From Ectocarpus siliculosus (lineage: Eukaryota > Sar > Phaeophyceae > Ectocarpales > Ectocarpaceae), in assembly GCA_000310025.1 (NCBI GenBank), contig FN649741.1, positions 7,923,699 to 7,987,698 of the forward strand: a DNA stretch of 64,000 bases, read 5' to 3'. The notes beneath the pieces are model-generated. The model had not been told where the DNA came from, did not search any database, and was given only the letters and a program-made list of their open reading frames with translations. Position numbers and translations under genes: made by a program. Positions within the stretch are counted from its first letter, which is position 1, and each line of letters starts with the position of its first letter. This document shows, piece after piece, positions 47,501 to 59,500 of the stretch.

Positions 47501-50500
47501 GGGTTAGGATCTTGCAAAGCTCCTTTCTCAAGCCCCTCCGGTTTTACTGAAAGTTATTCCTTTCTTGGAGCGAGCTTCCATCATATATCAGGAGGAGTCC
47601 TTCGATTTCCTCCCAGGCACCCCATGAGAATAGAGGAGTAGACTGTCGTCCTATTCTACCATTTTCTCCCTACTTCGACCGTCATGGGCGCGGTACTGCG
47701 GGCGTGATTTGTTGCTGTCCTAACCTAGCGCTCCCAACGAGCTGCTCTTTGTATCGGTAGTGGCACCTTGCTTACCTTGCTGTTCCCTCCTCCTCAACGT
47801 TTGGTCCGTTGTTGCATCTGCTGTTCTCGTCCGGTCTTGCGCTGGCGAATCTCGTTCGGGGCCTGGATTTTAGGTGGCTGGACGGAAACGCTCTGGAGTG
47901 CTTGCCCTCAACCACACTGTGAGGAACGCCAAATACGCATCGATCGATGGTTTCGAAATACATATCAACAGAGCATTTGGACAACAGTATCACGCGTTTG
48001 GGGATCTAGCCAGCATCACGTAGAGACCAAGCACACCATTGTTGTCCGCTGCTGCTCGCGATATCGGACGAATGCGTCTTCCTGTAGCATTATTTCTCTG
48101 AATGTTAACCGCAATGTGCTTCGTAGAACACTAAAATCGTCGAGCCGCTATCGCGTTGGCCGTATTGTTCGGGCCCACAACTATTTAGTTTGATCGCGCA
48201 CGCATTGGCTCTTAACATGTCTAAATCACGCAATGCATCTTCGGTTGAACCTGCAGAAAGGAGTTTTTCCCGGCTTGCTCCTTGCTTGTGTTTTGCGCAT
48301 GAAGCATTTTCGTTGATGCATTGCATCGTAGATCAACATCGCTTCATTTGCTTAGACCATTTAGCGCACCCTGTTGACCTCATGTGCGCACTTCGCAGGG
48401 TGGAAGTTGATGATGATGTTTCGGACGGGCTCCACGTTGATGCATACGGTGACGAATGTGGTGAGTGGTTCGCCGAGAAAGGTGTACCGATGGGGTTGGT
48501 GCTCGATAGGTGCTCACCGGTACCATGTTGCTTTTGCTGCCTTGCAGTCTTTGCCCCACGAAAGTATCGGGTAGATCATGTCGCTTTTTCAAATGAGGGT
48601 GCCTAGTAGCAGCTCGCGTGGGATTTTGGTTTGCGCTCCATTTAACAATCGAGGCATCCCACAGCGGCTCTTGGTGGGAGCGGCACAGAGGTCCAGCGAA
48701 ACATCGTTCGGCGTCGCCCGTTGGTCCAGATACTGTACATATATTACACGCTCCCTCGTGCAATCTGGATCGCTGTGAAGGGCGGACAGCTGTACCATCT
48801 GCAGACTATACCGTGAAGAGAACGCATGGCAAAACGGGTCACGATGGGTCTGCAAATCGATTCAATCGCGACCATCGTTTGACGTCAAGACGATGATCGA
48901 AAGGAGCTGCAGTGCTAATTGAGCCCAAACGCGGCTGTTCCATGCTACTTGACAGCTCTCACTCTGTGCAAAAGCGCATCTCCAAACCTCCGCGCGAGAC
49001 TGGTTTCGAAGTTCACAATCTGGCGAGGGGTGGATGCAGGCATGCTTAGTTTGGGCGAGAAGTGTTGTCATCGTTCTCCCCAAGCAGCACCATTGTAGGC
49101 TTTGTACCTTCATGTGCAAATATTGCCATGCGCCCCCCACTGACGTGCTTCGAACGTTTTCAGGGTGTTCTATTACGGGCGTGGTCGACAACGTGTGCGG
49201 AGAAGAAACGTGCACTCCCGGAGATGAAGGATACACCTGTGGTGAGAGAAGATAGCCCCGCAAAGCATATTCCGTAGTAAATTATCCTCTACATCGAGGG
49301 GCTTGGGCAGTCGACGAACTGACACTCTCCAACACCCATAGTCTAGATTCACCACGACAACAAGTGCTTCTCGATGTTTAGGAACAAGATGCAACCTTGA
49401 TTTAGCATGCTCATTTTGGCCAAGACGCCATCTGCTACTTATTTTATAATTCGGTGTTTGTTTGAACTGTCAGCTGATGGCCTACGAAGGCAGTAAGCAG
49501 ACATGCACCAAGAAGACATGCATCGTCTACTCTGTTGTAATAAACTCCGAACGACAGCGACTGAACGATGTTCGGGCAGGAATCGCATAGGTTAGATTTG
49601 CGACCGCTCTTTGTCGCCGGACCCATTCAATACTTTAGAAGACTTTCCTCAAGTAACTATTGTGCCAACTGATTGGGTGCGCGCATTCATGCCCCCAATA
49701 AAGGTCGCCTGTCCTTTTTTCGTTGTTGGCTTGGTTCCCACTCCTCCAGTTGGGATTGTGTAGGGTGAAGCATGACCAACTGGTTAAACTCTCGCGTGAT
49801 CCAACCCAATAAATCCTTCAATACCCGCCAACCCGGTATCTCGCGGCAGCGGCCACACTTGTGCCTGCGCCTACACCTGCACCGGGTACAGTCGCGCCGG
49901 GATCTACCCCACTACCTACGCTGGCACCCGGCTCGGGCTCAGAAGGTAAGAGACTTGATGCCGCATCTCCCGTTCAACTAGGGCATGCCGTATTGTCAAT
50001 AACAGCCACTACGTCGTCGAATACTGACATATCCCCGGCTTTGCTCCAAACATGCCCAGTTCACTACTGTCCGGAGTGATATTTTCCGCACTCAAAACTC
50101 TCCGCCCTCCTCTAAGCTACAATGTTCACGGGGTTAGGCCGCTAGCGAACGAATGGTCTTAGCTTCCCCTAGTAGTCCTGTTTGCCGACCTCTGTTGCTC
50201 GTGTGCTTCCTACACGTTGGGCAAGGGTCATCGTATACATGTGTTGTAGTAAATCCGAACGACAGCGATTGAACCGATGTGCCGGCAGGAATTCTGTAGT
50301 TTACATTTGCGACCGCTTTTTGGCGCGAGACACATTCCATACTTAGGACTTTCCCAAGCACTAGTCTTCCTAACGTGTGATGGTTCTTCCAAGTGATCGA
50401 GTGCGCGCATCCATGCCCCCGATGAAGGTCGTCTGTCGTTTTACCCTTGTTGGCTTGGCTTCCCGCTCCTCCGACTGGGGGTATGTAGGGTCAAGCGTTT

Positions 50501-53500
50501 GAGTAACTGGTGAAGCTCACGATTGCCCAATCCAAATACGTCCTTCAATACCCGCCAACCTGGTATTTCGCGGCAGCGGCCACACTTGCGCCTGCACCTA
50601 CACCTGCACTGGGCACGGCCGCGCCTACGCCGGCACCCGGCTCGAGCTCAGAAGGTAAGAGACTCGATGCCGCATCCTCCGTGCAACTGTGGCATGCCGT
50701 GTTGTCAGTAACAGCCACTACGTCGTCTAACGTTGACATCCCTCCGGATTTTGCTCCGAACATGCCCAGTTCACTACATACTATCCGGTGAGATATTTTC
50801 CGCACTCAAAACTTTAACCCTCCTCACAGCTACGCTATTCTATCCTTCAAGTGACGGAGCTAATAGTCATCTCCGCTAGTGAACGAATAGTATCAGCTTC
50901 CCCTAGTATCTTGTTTGCCGACCTCTGTTGCTCGCGTGCTTCCTACACGCTGGGCAAGGGTCACCGTACACTTATGTTGTAGTACATTCGAACGACAGCG
51001 ATTGAACCGATGTGCCGGCAGGAATCCTGTAGTTTGCATTTGCGACCGCTCTTTGTCGCGAGATCTATTCAGTACTTATATTATAGACTTTCTCAAGCAC
51101 TAGTCTTGTCTTCCTAACCTGTGATTGTTTTCCCAACTGATTGAGTGCGCGCATCCATGCCCCCAAGGAAGGTCGTCTGTCGTTTTGTCTTTGTTGGCTT
51201 GGCTTCCCGCTCCTCCGACTGGGGGTATGTAGGGTGAAGCTCTCGCGTGTCCAACCCAAATAAATCCTTCAATATCCGCCAACCTGGTTCTCGCGGCAGC
51301 GGCCACACTTGCGCCTGCGGCTACACCTGCACTGGGCACTCCCGCGCCGGGATCTGCCCCTCAACCTACGCAGGTGCCCGGCTCGAGCTCAGAAGGTAAG
51401 AGACTTGATGCCGCATATTTCGTTCAGCTGGGGCATGTCGTATTGTGCGAAACAGGAACTACACCGTCGAATACTGGCACATGCCCGGCTTTGCTCCAAA
51501 CATGCCCAGTTTACTACCATCCGGAGTGATATATTTCCGCACCAAACACCGGCCGCCCTCCTCAAGGGTGCGCTATTCTATCCAGCATATCACGGGGGGC
51601 AACCGGTCCTCTCCGCTAGTGCACGAAAGGTCTCAGCTTCCCATAGTGGTGCTGTTTGCCGAGCTCGGACGCTTGTGCGCTCCCTACATGCTGTGTAAGG
51701 GTCATGGTATATGTTGGGGTAACTCCGAACGACAGCGATTGAACCGATGTGCCGGCAGGAATCCTGCAGTTTACATTTGCGACGGCTGTTTGTCGCGAGA
51801 CCCATCCAATACTCATAATATAGACTTTCTCAAGCACTATGTCTTCCGAACGTGTGATTCTTCCAACTGATTGGGTGTGCGCATCCGTGCCACCAAGCAA
51901 GGTCGTCTGTCGTTTTTTCCTTGTTAGCTTGGCTTCCCACTCCTCCGGCTGGTGGTATGTAGGGTGAAGCATGACAAACTGGTGAAGCTCTCGGTTGTCC
52001 TAACCCAAATACGTCCTTCATTACCCGCCAACCCGGTATCTTGCGGCAGCGGCCACACCTGCGCCTGCGCCTACACCTGCACCGGGCACGGCTACGCCGG
52101 GATCTACCCCACCACCTAGGCCGGCACCCGGCTCGGGCTCAGAAGGTAAGAGACTTGATGCCGCATTTCCCGTTCAACTGGAGCATGCCGTATTGTCAAT
52201 AACAGTCACTACGTCGTCGAATACTGACATATGCCCGGCTTTGTTCCAAACATGCTCAGTTCACCACCATCCAGGGTGATATTTTCCGCACCCAATACTG
52301 GTCTAGTGGTAGCCTTGAAACCGCTAGTGGCAGAATCGTGAGTTAGGGCCCTCATGCGGTGGAAAATTTACGTTCTTGCGAGTGTATCCGAAAAAATTGA
52401 ACTGCTCGTGAGTACCAAACCTTCGACGTGAAGCCGAGTCTTGAGCACTCTGAGATTTATTTTTCCTCTCTCTCGGGGGGGGGGTTAGTCTGCACGGGAA
52501 AAAATATACAGATCCAAGCGACCGTCTCGGTTCCTCGAGGCATGTTTTTCCCCGGGGGGAAAAAAGGCCGGGTAGTCTGCACGGGAAAAAAAATTCAGAT
52601 CAAAGCGACCGTCTCGGTTCCTCGAGGCATGTTTTTCCCGGGGGAAAAAAAGGCCGGTTTAAGTTTTTGTTGGTCACAACATGCTTCCGTTCACGGTTTT
52701 GGCTCGTGTGCGACCAACAAGACACCGAGCGCCCTGTTTTTGGTTCGCCTGCAGAGGGCATGTGCATGAGCGCCCGCCATTGGCTGCACTTGGTGGGTGT
52801 CGTCGGCCAAAGGTCTCTCTCTGTTGTGCGTTGTTGACTGAGCATACTCGGAGAAACCAGAAAAAAAAAGCAACGTCCAAAGCAGTCAACACCGAAACAT
52901 ACTTGCGTTCATGTTTGCGTGTGCAATAAAAACTTGACAATACGCCCTTTTCTGGGACGCTAATAGCAGAGGGTATGAGTATGACCGCACGCCATTGACT
53001 GCAGTTAGTGGATGTCGACGGCGTAAAGCTTCTCTCTGGCATGCGTTTTTGGAAAATCACACATGCCGCAGGCACAAAACAGTCTCTTTTCGGCCGAAAG
53101 GCAAGAACGTCAACAGAGCAATGTTGCAGGGTTAATGTTTCGGCTCGTGTGTGGCCAACGCGACGCAGAACAACCTGAAATTCAGATACCTGCAGAGGGC
53201 TTGTGCATGACCTCGTGGTACTGGCCTCTGTTCCAGCAGACGGTGCACTGTAGTTCCTCGATCTGGGACGATCGCCCCCATTTCTAACCTCGAAAGTATC
53301 AGCCGATCCAGCTTAGAATCTGGGCCTATCTTCTAACTTGCCAACTGAAATCCCAGGAAATATTCGGTCAGTATGGATTTAGCTTTAGGAACATGCCATT
53401 TTTCTCCGCGTAAGGGGCTACGAAAAGAACAAAAAATGCATCCTGAAATTAATCAGTGCTGAAGTCGCTGCCTTAGCAACGTCGACGAGGGAAAGGGACG

Positions 53501-56500
53501 CGGCTGTACCCTTCTCGCGACCAAAGATAATATTTAGCACGTACATGTACAGCAGAAGGAAGGTGGGACACGAGAATACCAGTGAACAGAAGCCCCCGTG
53601 TTTCCCCCCTCCTGTGTGACCCTGGATGGTTTGTCAGTAGTTGTGTGAAATAATAAACTGAAGAATGAAGTATTATAGAGAAGTATACATAGCACACGTC
53701 TCATCATGAAAAATGGGGGGAGTGTCGCCGTAACAAATACCTGGTAGGACGAAAATACACACACACACACGCACGACAGCGGCCGCCCTCCTCAAGGCTA
53801 CGTTTTTCTACCCGGCATATCACGGGGCTAGGACTCATTCCCGTTAGTGAACTAAGGGTCTCGGGTTCCCCTAGCGCTGTTAAGACTTCTGTTCCTTGTG
53901 TGTTGCCTACATGCCGTGTTGGGGTCATGGTATACTTTTGTGTTGAAATAACTCCGAACGACAGCGACTGAACCGATGTTCCGGTAGGAATCCTGAAATT
54001 TACATTTTGCCGCCACTGTTTATCGCGAGACCCATTCGACACCTATAACGAAGACTTTCTCAAGCACTATGTCTTCCAAACGTGTAATTTTCATACAACT
54101 GGTCGCGTGCACGCATCCATGCCCCCAACGAAGGTCATCTGTCGTTTTTTCCTCGTTGGCTGTCGTTGTTTCCTCGTTGGCTTGGCTTCGCTCCTCCGGC
54201 TGGGGGTATGTACATAAGGCGAAGCATGACTAACTGGTGAAACCCTCGCATGTCCAACCCAAATAAATCCTTCAATACCCGCCAACCTGGTATCTCGCGG
54301 CAGCGGCCACACTGGCGCCTGGGGCTGCACCTGCACTGGGCACGGCCGCGCCGGGATCTACCCCTCAACCTACGCAGCCACCCGGCTCGAGCTCAGAAGG
54401 TAAGAGACTTGATGCCGCATCTCCCGTTCAGCTAGGGCATATGCCGTATTGTCAAAAGCACGAACTACGCCGTCGAAATGTTGACATATCCCCGGCTTTG
54501 TTCCAAACATGCCCAGTTCATTACCATCCGGAGTGATATTTTCCCGCACCAATCATCGGCCGCCCTCCTCATGGCTACGTTATTCTATCCGGCATATCAC
54601 GGGGCTAGTAGTCATTGCCGCTAGCGAACGAATGGTCTCAGCTTCCCCTGGTAGTGCTGTTTCCCGACGAGTGCTGCTTGTGTGCTTCCTACACGCCGCG
54701 GGGGCATGGTCGTTTGTTTTTCTGTAGTTCTGTTAATCGTTTTTTTACAAATGCCCTACCTCGTGGTTGATGGCGAGTCAATGGGTTTCGGCGAAATCTA
54801 ACACTCTCCCTGATGACGTGCTGGAGAGGATGGGAGGATAGGATACATTGGCGGTGTCTCACGGTCATTACTCACGCGATCGCGACGTGGCGCCGCCAAA
54901 TAGCGCCCAATAGTACCCTTTTTGTTTGTTCTCAGCAGGTATGTTTGCTCGGCACTGCAGCCCGTCTCATACGGGTTGCCTTCTGCGTCACTTCTCCTTT
55001 TCTCGCACCATCCCCAGTCACCGCCCTCCCACGGGTCGTACAGGAGGGGAACGGTTGCGTTGTGGAAGAGTGCATGGCGTCGCAACGCCGACGAGCTTGG
55101 TTTCCGAAATAAACCCGTCTTGAAACCCCCATGGAAAAATGTATGTCTAGGCTCTCGTTCGTTTTTTTTTCCGTCCACTGATTGACCGTGGCCGTCAAGG
55201 TTTCTGGGTACAATAGTGTTTGAGAGCTGGAGGTTGTCCACCTTCATGATGGATGAGGTGTTGTTCTCATGCGCGGAACCCGTCCAGTTTAGCCGATAAA
55301 TTTACCCTCCCAGGTTGCCATCGACCCTCCAAAGTACCATGTACTTGCTTTGAGGAAACGGCCGGTTGCACACAAAACGTTTACGCACACAGTCTTGTGT
55401 AAAACCTGCGGTGAGATGGCAAAGACTATCGCAAAGACTAGCACTGAAATGCTTCGGGTTGATACGTCGAAAAAACTTTGTCCTGTTACCAGCCGTTGCC
55501 TATCGGACTCCCGCCTCCATCAACGCTCATCGCTGCTCGTCCGCCGCTCGTCTGGTCACAGAGGGCGCATCGACGGTGGACGTTGTGGTCGGCGTTGCGG
55601 CGGGCGCGCTGGCGTTAGCAGCATTGGGGTTCTTCCTACATCGCCGGCGGGCCGCGAAAAGCACGGACCCCGACCCGCCGGCCCCTCCTTCTAACGGTTT
55701 GGACAGCCTGGAGCACGGCCGGGGTGAACAGCACCGGCAACGGCAGCAGGACCTCCACTCCTCTTCGCCGATCATCGCCGGCTCCGCCGGGGGCAACGTT
55801 ACCCGCTGTCCGCCACCTCCTGCCCAGCAAGTTTTTCAAAGCTTTGCGCCGCCGCCCCCATCGTATGCGCATGATAATGCACACCGACGCGGTGCTTGGC
55901 CAGCCTCCGCCAGTCAGCAGCATGTGGTTATCGCCGCTGAGACAACACTCGGCGAAGATGGCACGACCATCCAATCGTTGTTCCCAGCGCCACCCGTGGG
56001 TACCTTGCCGAATCCCAGCTCCAAGGGAAAGCCCAAGCGCACACGCGACAACAATGAAAGCGGTGGTGGCACCAGGACGGCGGACGCGGGCGAGGGCGGG
56101 GGGGATGCTGTGGAAGACGGCGACGGCTGCGTGGCGGTAGCCGAGCAGTCGCTGCTGCCGTTGACGACTACGAACTCCACCAACGACGTGTCGACGGAAG
56201 AACGGACGGCCGAGGTTGCCGGGTTCGGGTTTTCGGTAGACGAAGGCGCCGACGACCCTCCTTCGGCGGCTGCTCCTGCTGGCCGCCGACAGACGCCCAG
56301 CGGCGTCGGGTACGGTCAGGCAGTACTGGCGGCGGCAGAGGAGCTCGCACATCATTGTCAGATCCCCGGCATCAGTGAGGCAGCGACAGCGGTGTCGATT
56401 CTGATACACTTGGTCGTGGACACTGAGGACTTGACGAGCAGCGCCGGGGTTAAGCGGTGCCGGTCGATCGTGATGATGCTCGAGCGGGCGGCGAAGGTGC

Positions 56501-59500
56501 TCGGCAAGGTGAGCGACATGACTGGTGTTGTTGGAGTGTGCACAATGCATTGTTCTGTCGTATGTATCCTGCCTGATTTAGAGACGTCGAAGGTGTTGGA
56601 AACAAGCTTTCTTCTTGGCGTACATATTGGAATTTTCAGGTACGATCAAAGATCTGTCACGCGGTGTCCTTCGCTTGCTCCTGCAGAATCGCACAGTTCT
56701 CTCTGCCACAAAAACTAGTTGAGGCATTTCAATGCCTCATGATGTCGATATTGTTTTGGCTTCGTTTGAGCCAAAGAACCCCGAAACTTGCAGCTTGTGT
56801 CTCGTGGAAGGTTTTGCCGTCATTGTCCGGAACGCAAGCCTATATTTCATCACGGGTTCGAGCGGTTGGGCCTATACGTGGTCTGTACTCGTGCGCATTG
56901 TGTCTGTGCTGTTTCAAATATTGAAATGTTTTTTGTTGCACAAATTGTCAAAAGAAATATGGACCAGGTCCTTCGATCAGATTGGAAGCGTTTCGTCTTG
57001 TTTTCTTTTTATGGTCAGATTTGGATCATGAATTGCAAAAATGAGTGCGCAATAGGCGTAGGAACGCCTGCTGTTTAGTCGTTGAGTGTTTGCTGAGGCG
57101 ACGCCCACACCACCCCGACCACCCCCAACACCTACTCTCTGCTGCTGTGCGACTGTGGTGTGATGTGTGCGAAGGCGGGCACATCGTTTTCTCCGTTGTG
57201 CAAATGTTGTCGCTCGATAAAAATCGTTGTGCACGTCTCGTATGCATACTGTTGTGTACATGTAGGGTGGCGACACGAGCACGGAGGAGGAGCGCGTTTT
57301 GATGGAAGAAGTGCACGATGCCGTCTCCGATCTCGTGGAGCTGATCACATCTTACCAGAACAAGAGCAAGCTCGGCAAGGTGTTGACATCGACCCTGTTC
57401 AAGCGGCGCCAGGACGAGCTGAACGCGGTTATCGACAGGGCTATCTGGGGCCTGCACGTGAGTGCCGTGTACCACAAAATATGCCATCATAGTCTTCTTA
57501 CAATGTAAGTTTTCTGTGAGAACGCTTCATTTCGCTTCTTTCGGCTGCTGTGAGCGCTCTATTCCGGTCTTCTCGGGCTCTCACAGAGCAGCATTTCCTC
57601 TGGAAATTTGGCACTTTGGTGGACTTTCCACTTTTATCTTCCGCTTTTATCTCTCTCGCCTGCTGCTGTCACCCCGCTCTGTACCATCATACCGCGCATT
57701 CCACTCGAAGTACGGCCCTCTCTGTGTGTGCCTCCTTCTCCTCCGTTCCTCCGTCTCTCTATGTCTCTGACGGTCTGTCTATCCACATTCTCTTTTCATT
57801 TTCGCCTTCTCTCTTGACCGCTCTCGCGTCGGAATGGTCTGTTGTTTGTTCCGATTCCGTGTGCTACTGCTGTACATTTTGTTTTTTCTTCGAACACCTT
57901 CACACGGTATGCACTCACCTCCTATCACCTTGGTACCGTATTCTCTCTCTCTCTCTCCTCTCGGTGTGTGTGTGTGTGTATCCACGATGTCTTTAATTTT
58001 TTGCTTTTCTCTCTTCACCGCTCTCGCGTCGGAATGGTCTGTTGTTCGTTCCGATTCCGGCAACGGTGTTGTGTGCTCCGGTTCCGGTAATCCCTTCTAA
58101 AGGTCCGGAAAATACAAAATACACTCCTTTCTACCTCCACTCTCGATGGCTACCCCGGCCCACTCCTCCCACTTCTCTGTAGCTACTCTGGCTACAGTTA
58201 AGCACCTTCATTTTAACAACATCCTACACCCACGTTCAGAGAAAACCTTGCCTTGGAATCGCTTCAAATAAAGCGGGGGCGCGCAGCGCCCAAAACCTTG
58301 TACTTAGTATGGATTGTACCTCGACTGCGCAGCCAGCTGCGCAAAACATGTGCTGTTGTCTCTCTCATGTCCAGCTACTTCTCAGAGTTCGCTCTGTGCG
58401 CATCGCTCATTTCTTGGAAATGTCGATGTTGGGGTAGGGGACTATATTATCCCGTTTCAGAACTCGCGATTTGACCATTGGCAACGCGGGGTACACCTAA
58501 TGGGAAGCCCTCTCGTAGAGGGGTCGGGCACGGCTGCAATCGGACAAACGTAGGGTTGCCTCAAGGCGCTGAGCACGTCGACCGAACCGTACAGGCAGGT
58601 AGGACTCTGTGGTTTCGCCTTACCGCCTGCCTTTTTCCATGTTGGCTGCTTGTTGTTCGTCCAGTTGGGCCTGCAGGTGCAAGTGGGACACGACGTTGCG
58701 CACCTCGTCAAGGTGAGGGCGTGCCACGGAGATGAAGCGAACTTTTCCCAGAATTCTTCGATTTCAGATGCTGTTGCTGCCCGCCGCAAGATTGTGCCTC
58801 GGTGGCTTGTATTAACCACGGGCCAAGCAGGGCTATGCTCATTGGCCCTCCTGGATCGCGGTATCCATGTAAAGGGCCCTCTCGAGGACATCCCGTTTTC
58901 ACCTTCTTCACCGACTCGCCTCACCTTTTGACCGAATCACTTCTGTGGTCGGGAGGGTTCAGTCAAACAACTCAGGATGTTTTGCGTTTGGCCATGTGCC
59001 CCTCGGTGATTTTTCGTTCGTTTCTATTTACCAGAGGTCAACCGCGGAGGCCCAGGCTCAGGCAGAATCTCTGGCACAAGCCCAGGCTCGGGCAGAATCT
59101 CTGGCGGAAACCCTCAGGTCGAGGCGGCAGCGCAAGCTTGACCAGATCGAAATCCCCGAGGAACACGTGTCGATCACGACCGAGGTGCTGGGAAAGGGGG
59201 GCTTTGGCGTGGTGTACCTAGCCGACTACAACGGCCACAACGCGGCGGCTAAGGTATGAGTGAGCCATTCGCGACCTGTAGGCCGAAGCATCTGCGAGTA
59301 CAGTCTAACCACCGAGCGAGCGAGTAGGGCCTGCCTGGGGAGCGGAGAAACCACCCGCGACCACCGGCAGGAGTCATCTTCACCCCTTTTTCGTTTTCCG
59401 CTGTCGTGCTTTGTCTGGTTCATTTTCGTGTTATTGACGACGTCGGTACATGTATCGCTGAATGATGCAGGTACAACACTTCACCCACGGCCTCGGCAAG

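Larger units (their letters stand above)
52330..53780. other. inserted block interrupting the stalk-exon array
   Basis: This block is absent from the other stalk units. It contains the two-copy 87-bp repeat and a diverged three-copy region, and it ends with a sequence shared with 33046-33100 plus an ACAC tract, after which the array sequence resumes (CGGCCGCCCTCCTCAAGGCT). No transposase-like frame was recognised. Confidence 0.6.
49166..55920 (+). repeat. right arm of the large inverted duplication
   Basis: Reverse-complement counterpart of 23050-26945, longer because it holds five stalk-exon units instead of three plus an inserted block at about 52.33-53.78 kb. Stalk exons start at 49850, 50577, 51300, 52050 and 54304, a unit length of 723-750 bp apart from the interrupted last interval. 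Confidence 0.85.

Noticed and set aside
55636-56550. 304-residue minus-strand open frame
   Set aside because: Mirror of the GC-rich transmembrane exon on the plus strand, whose splice phase, membrane helix and paralogue show which strand is coding.
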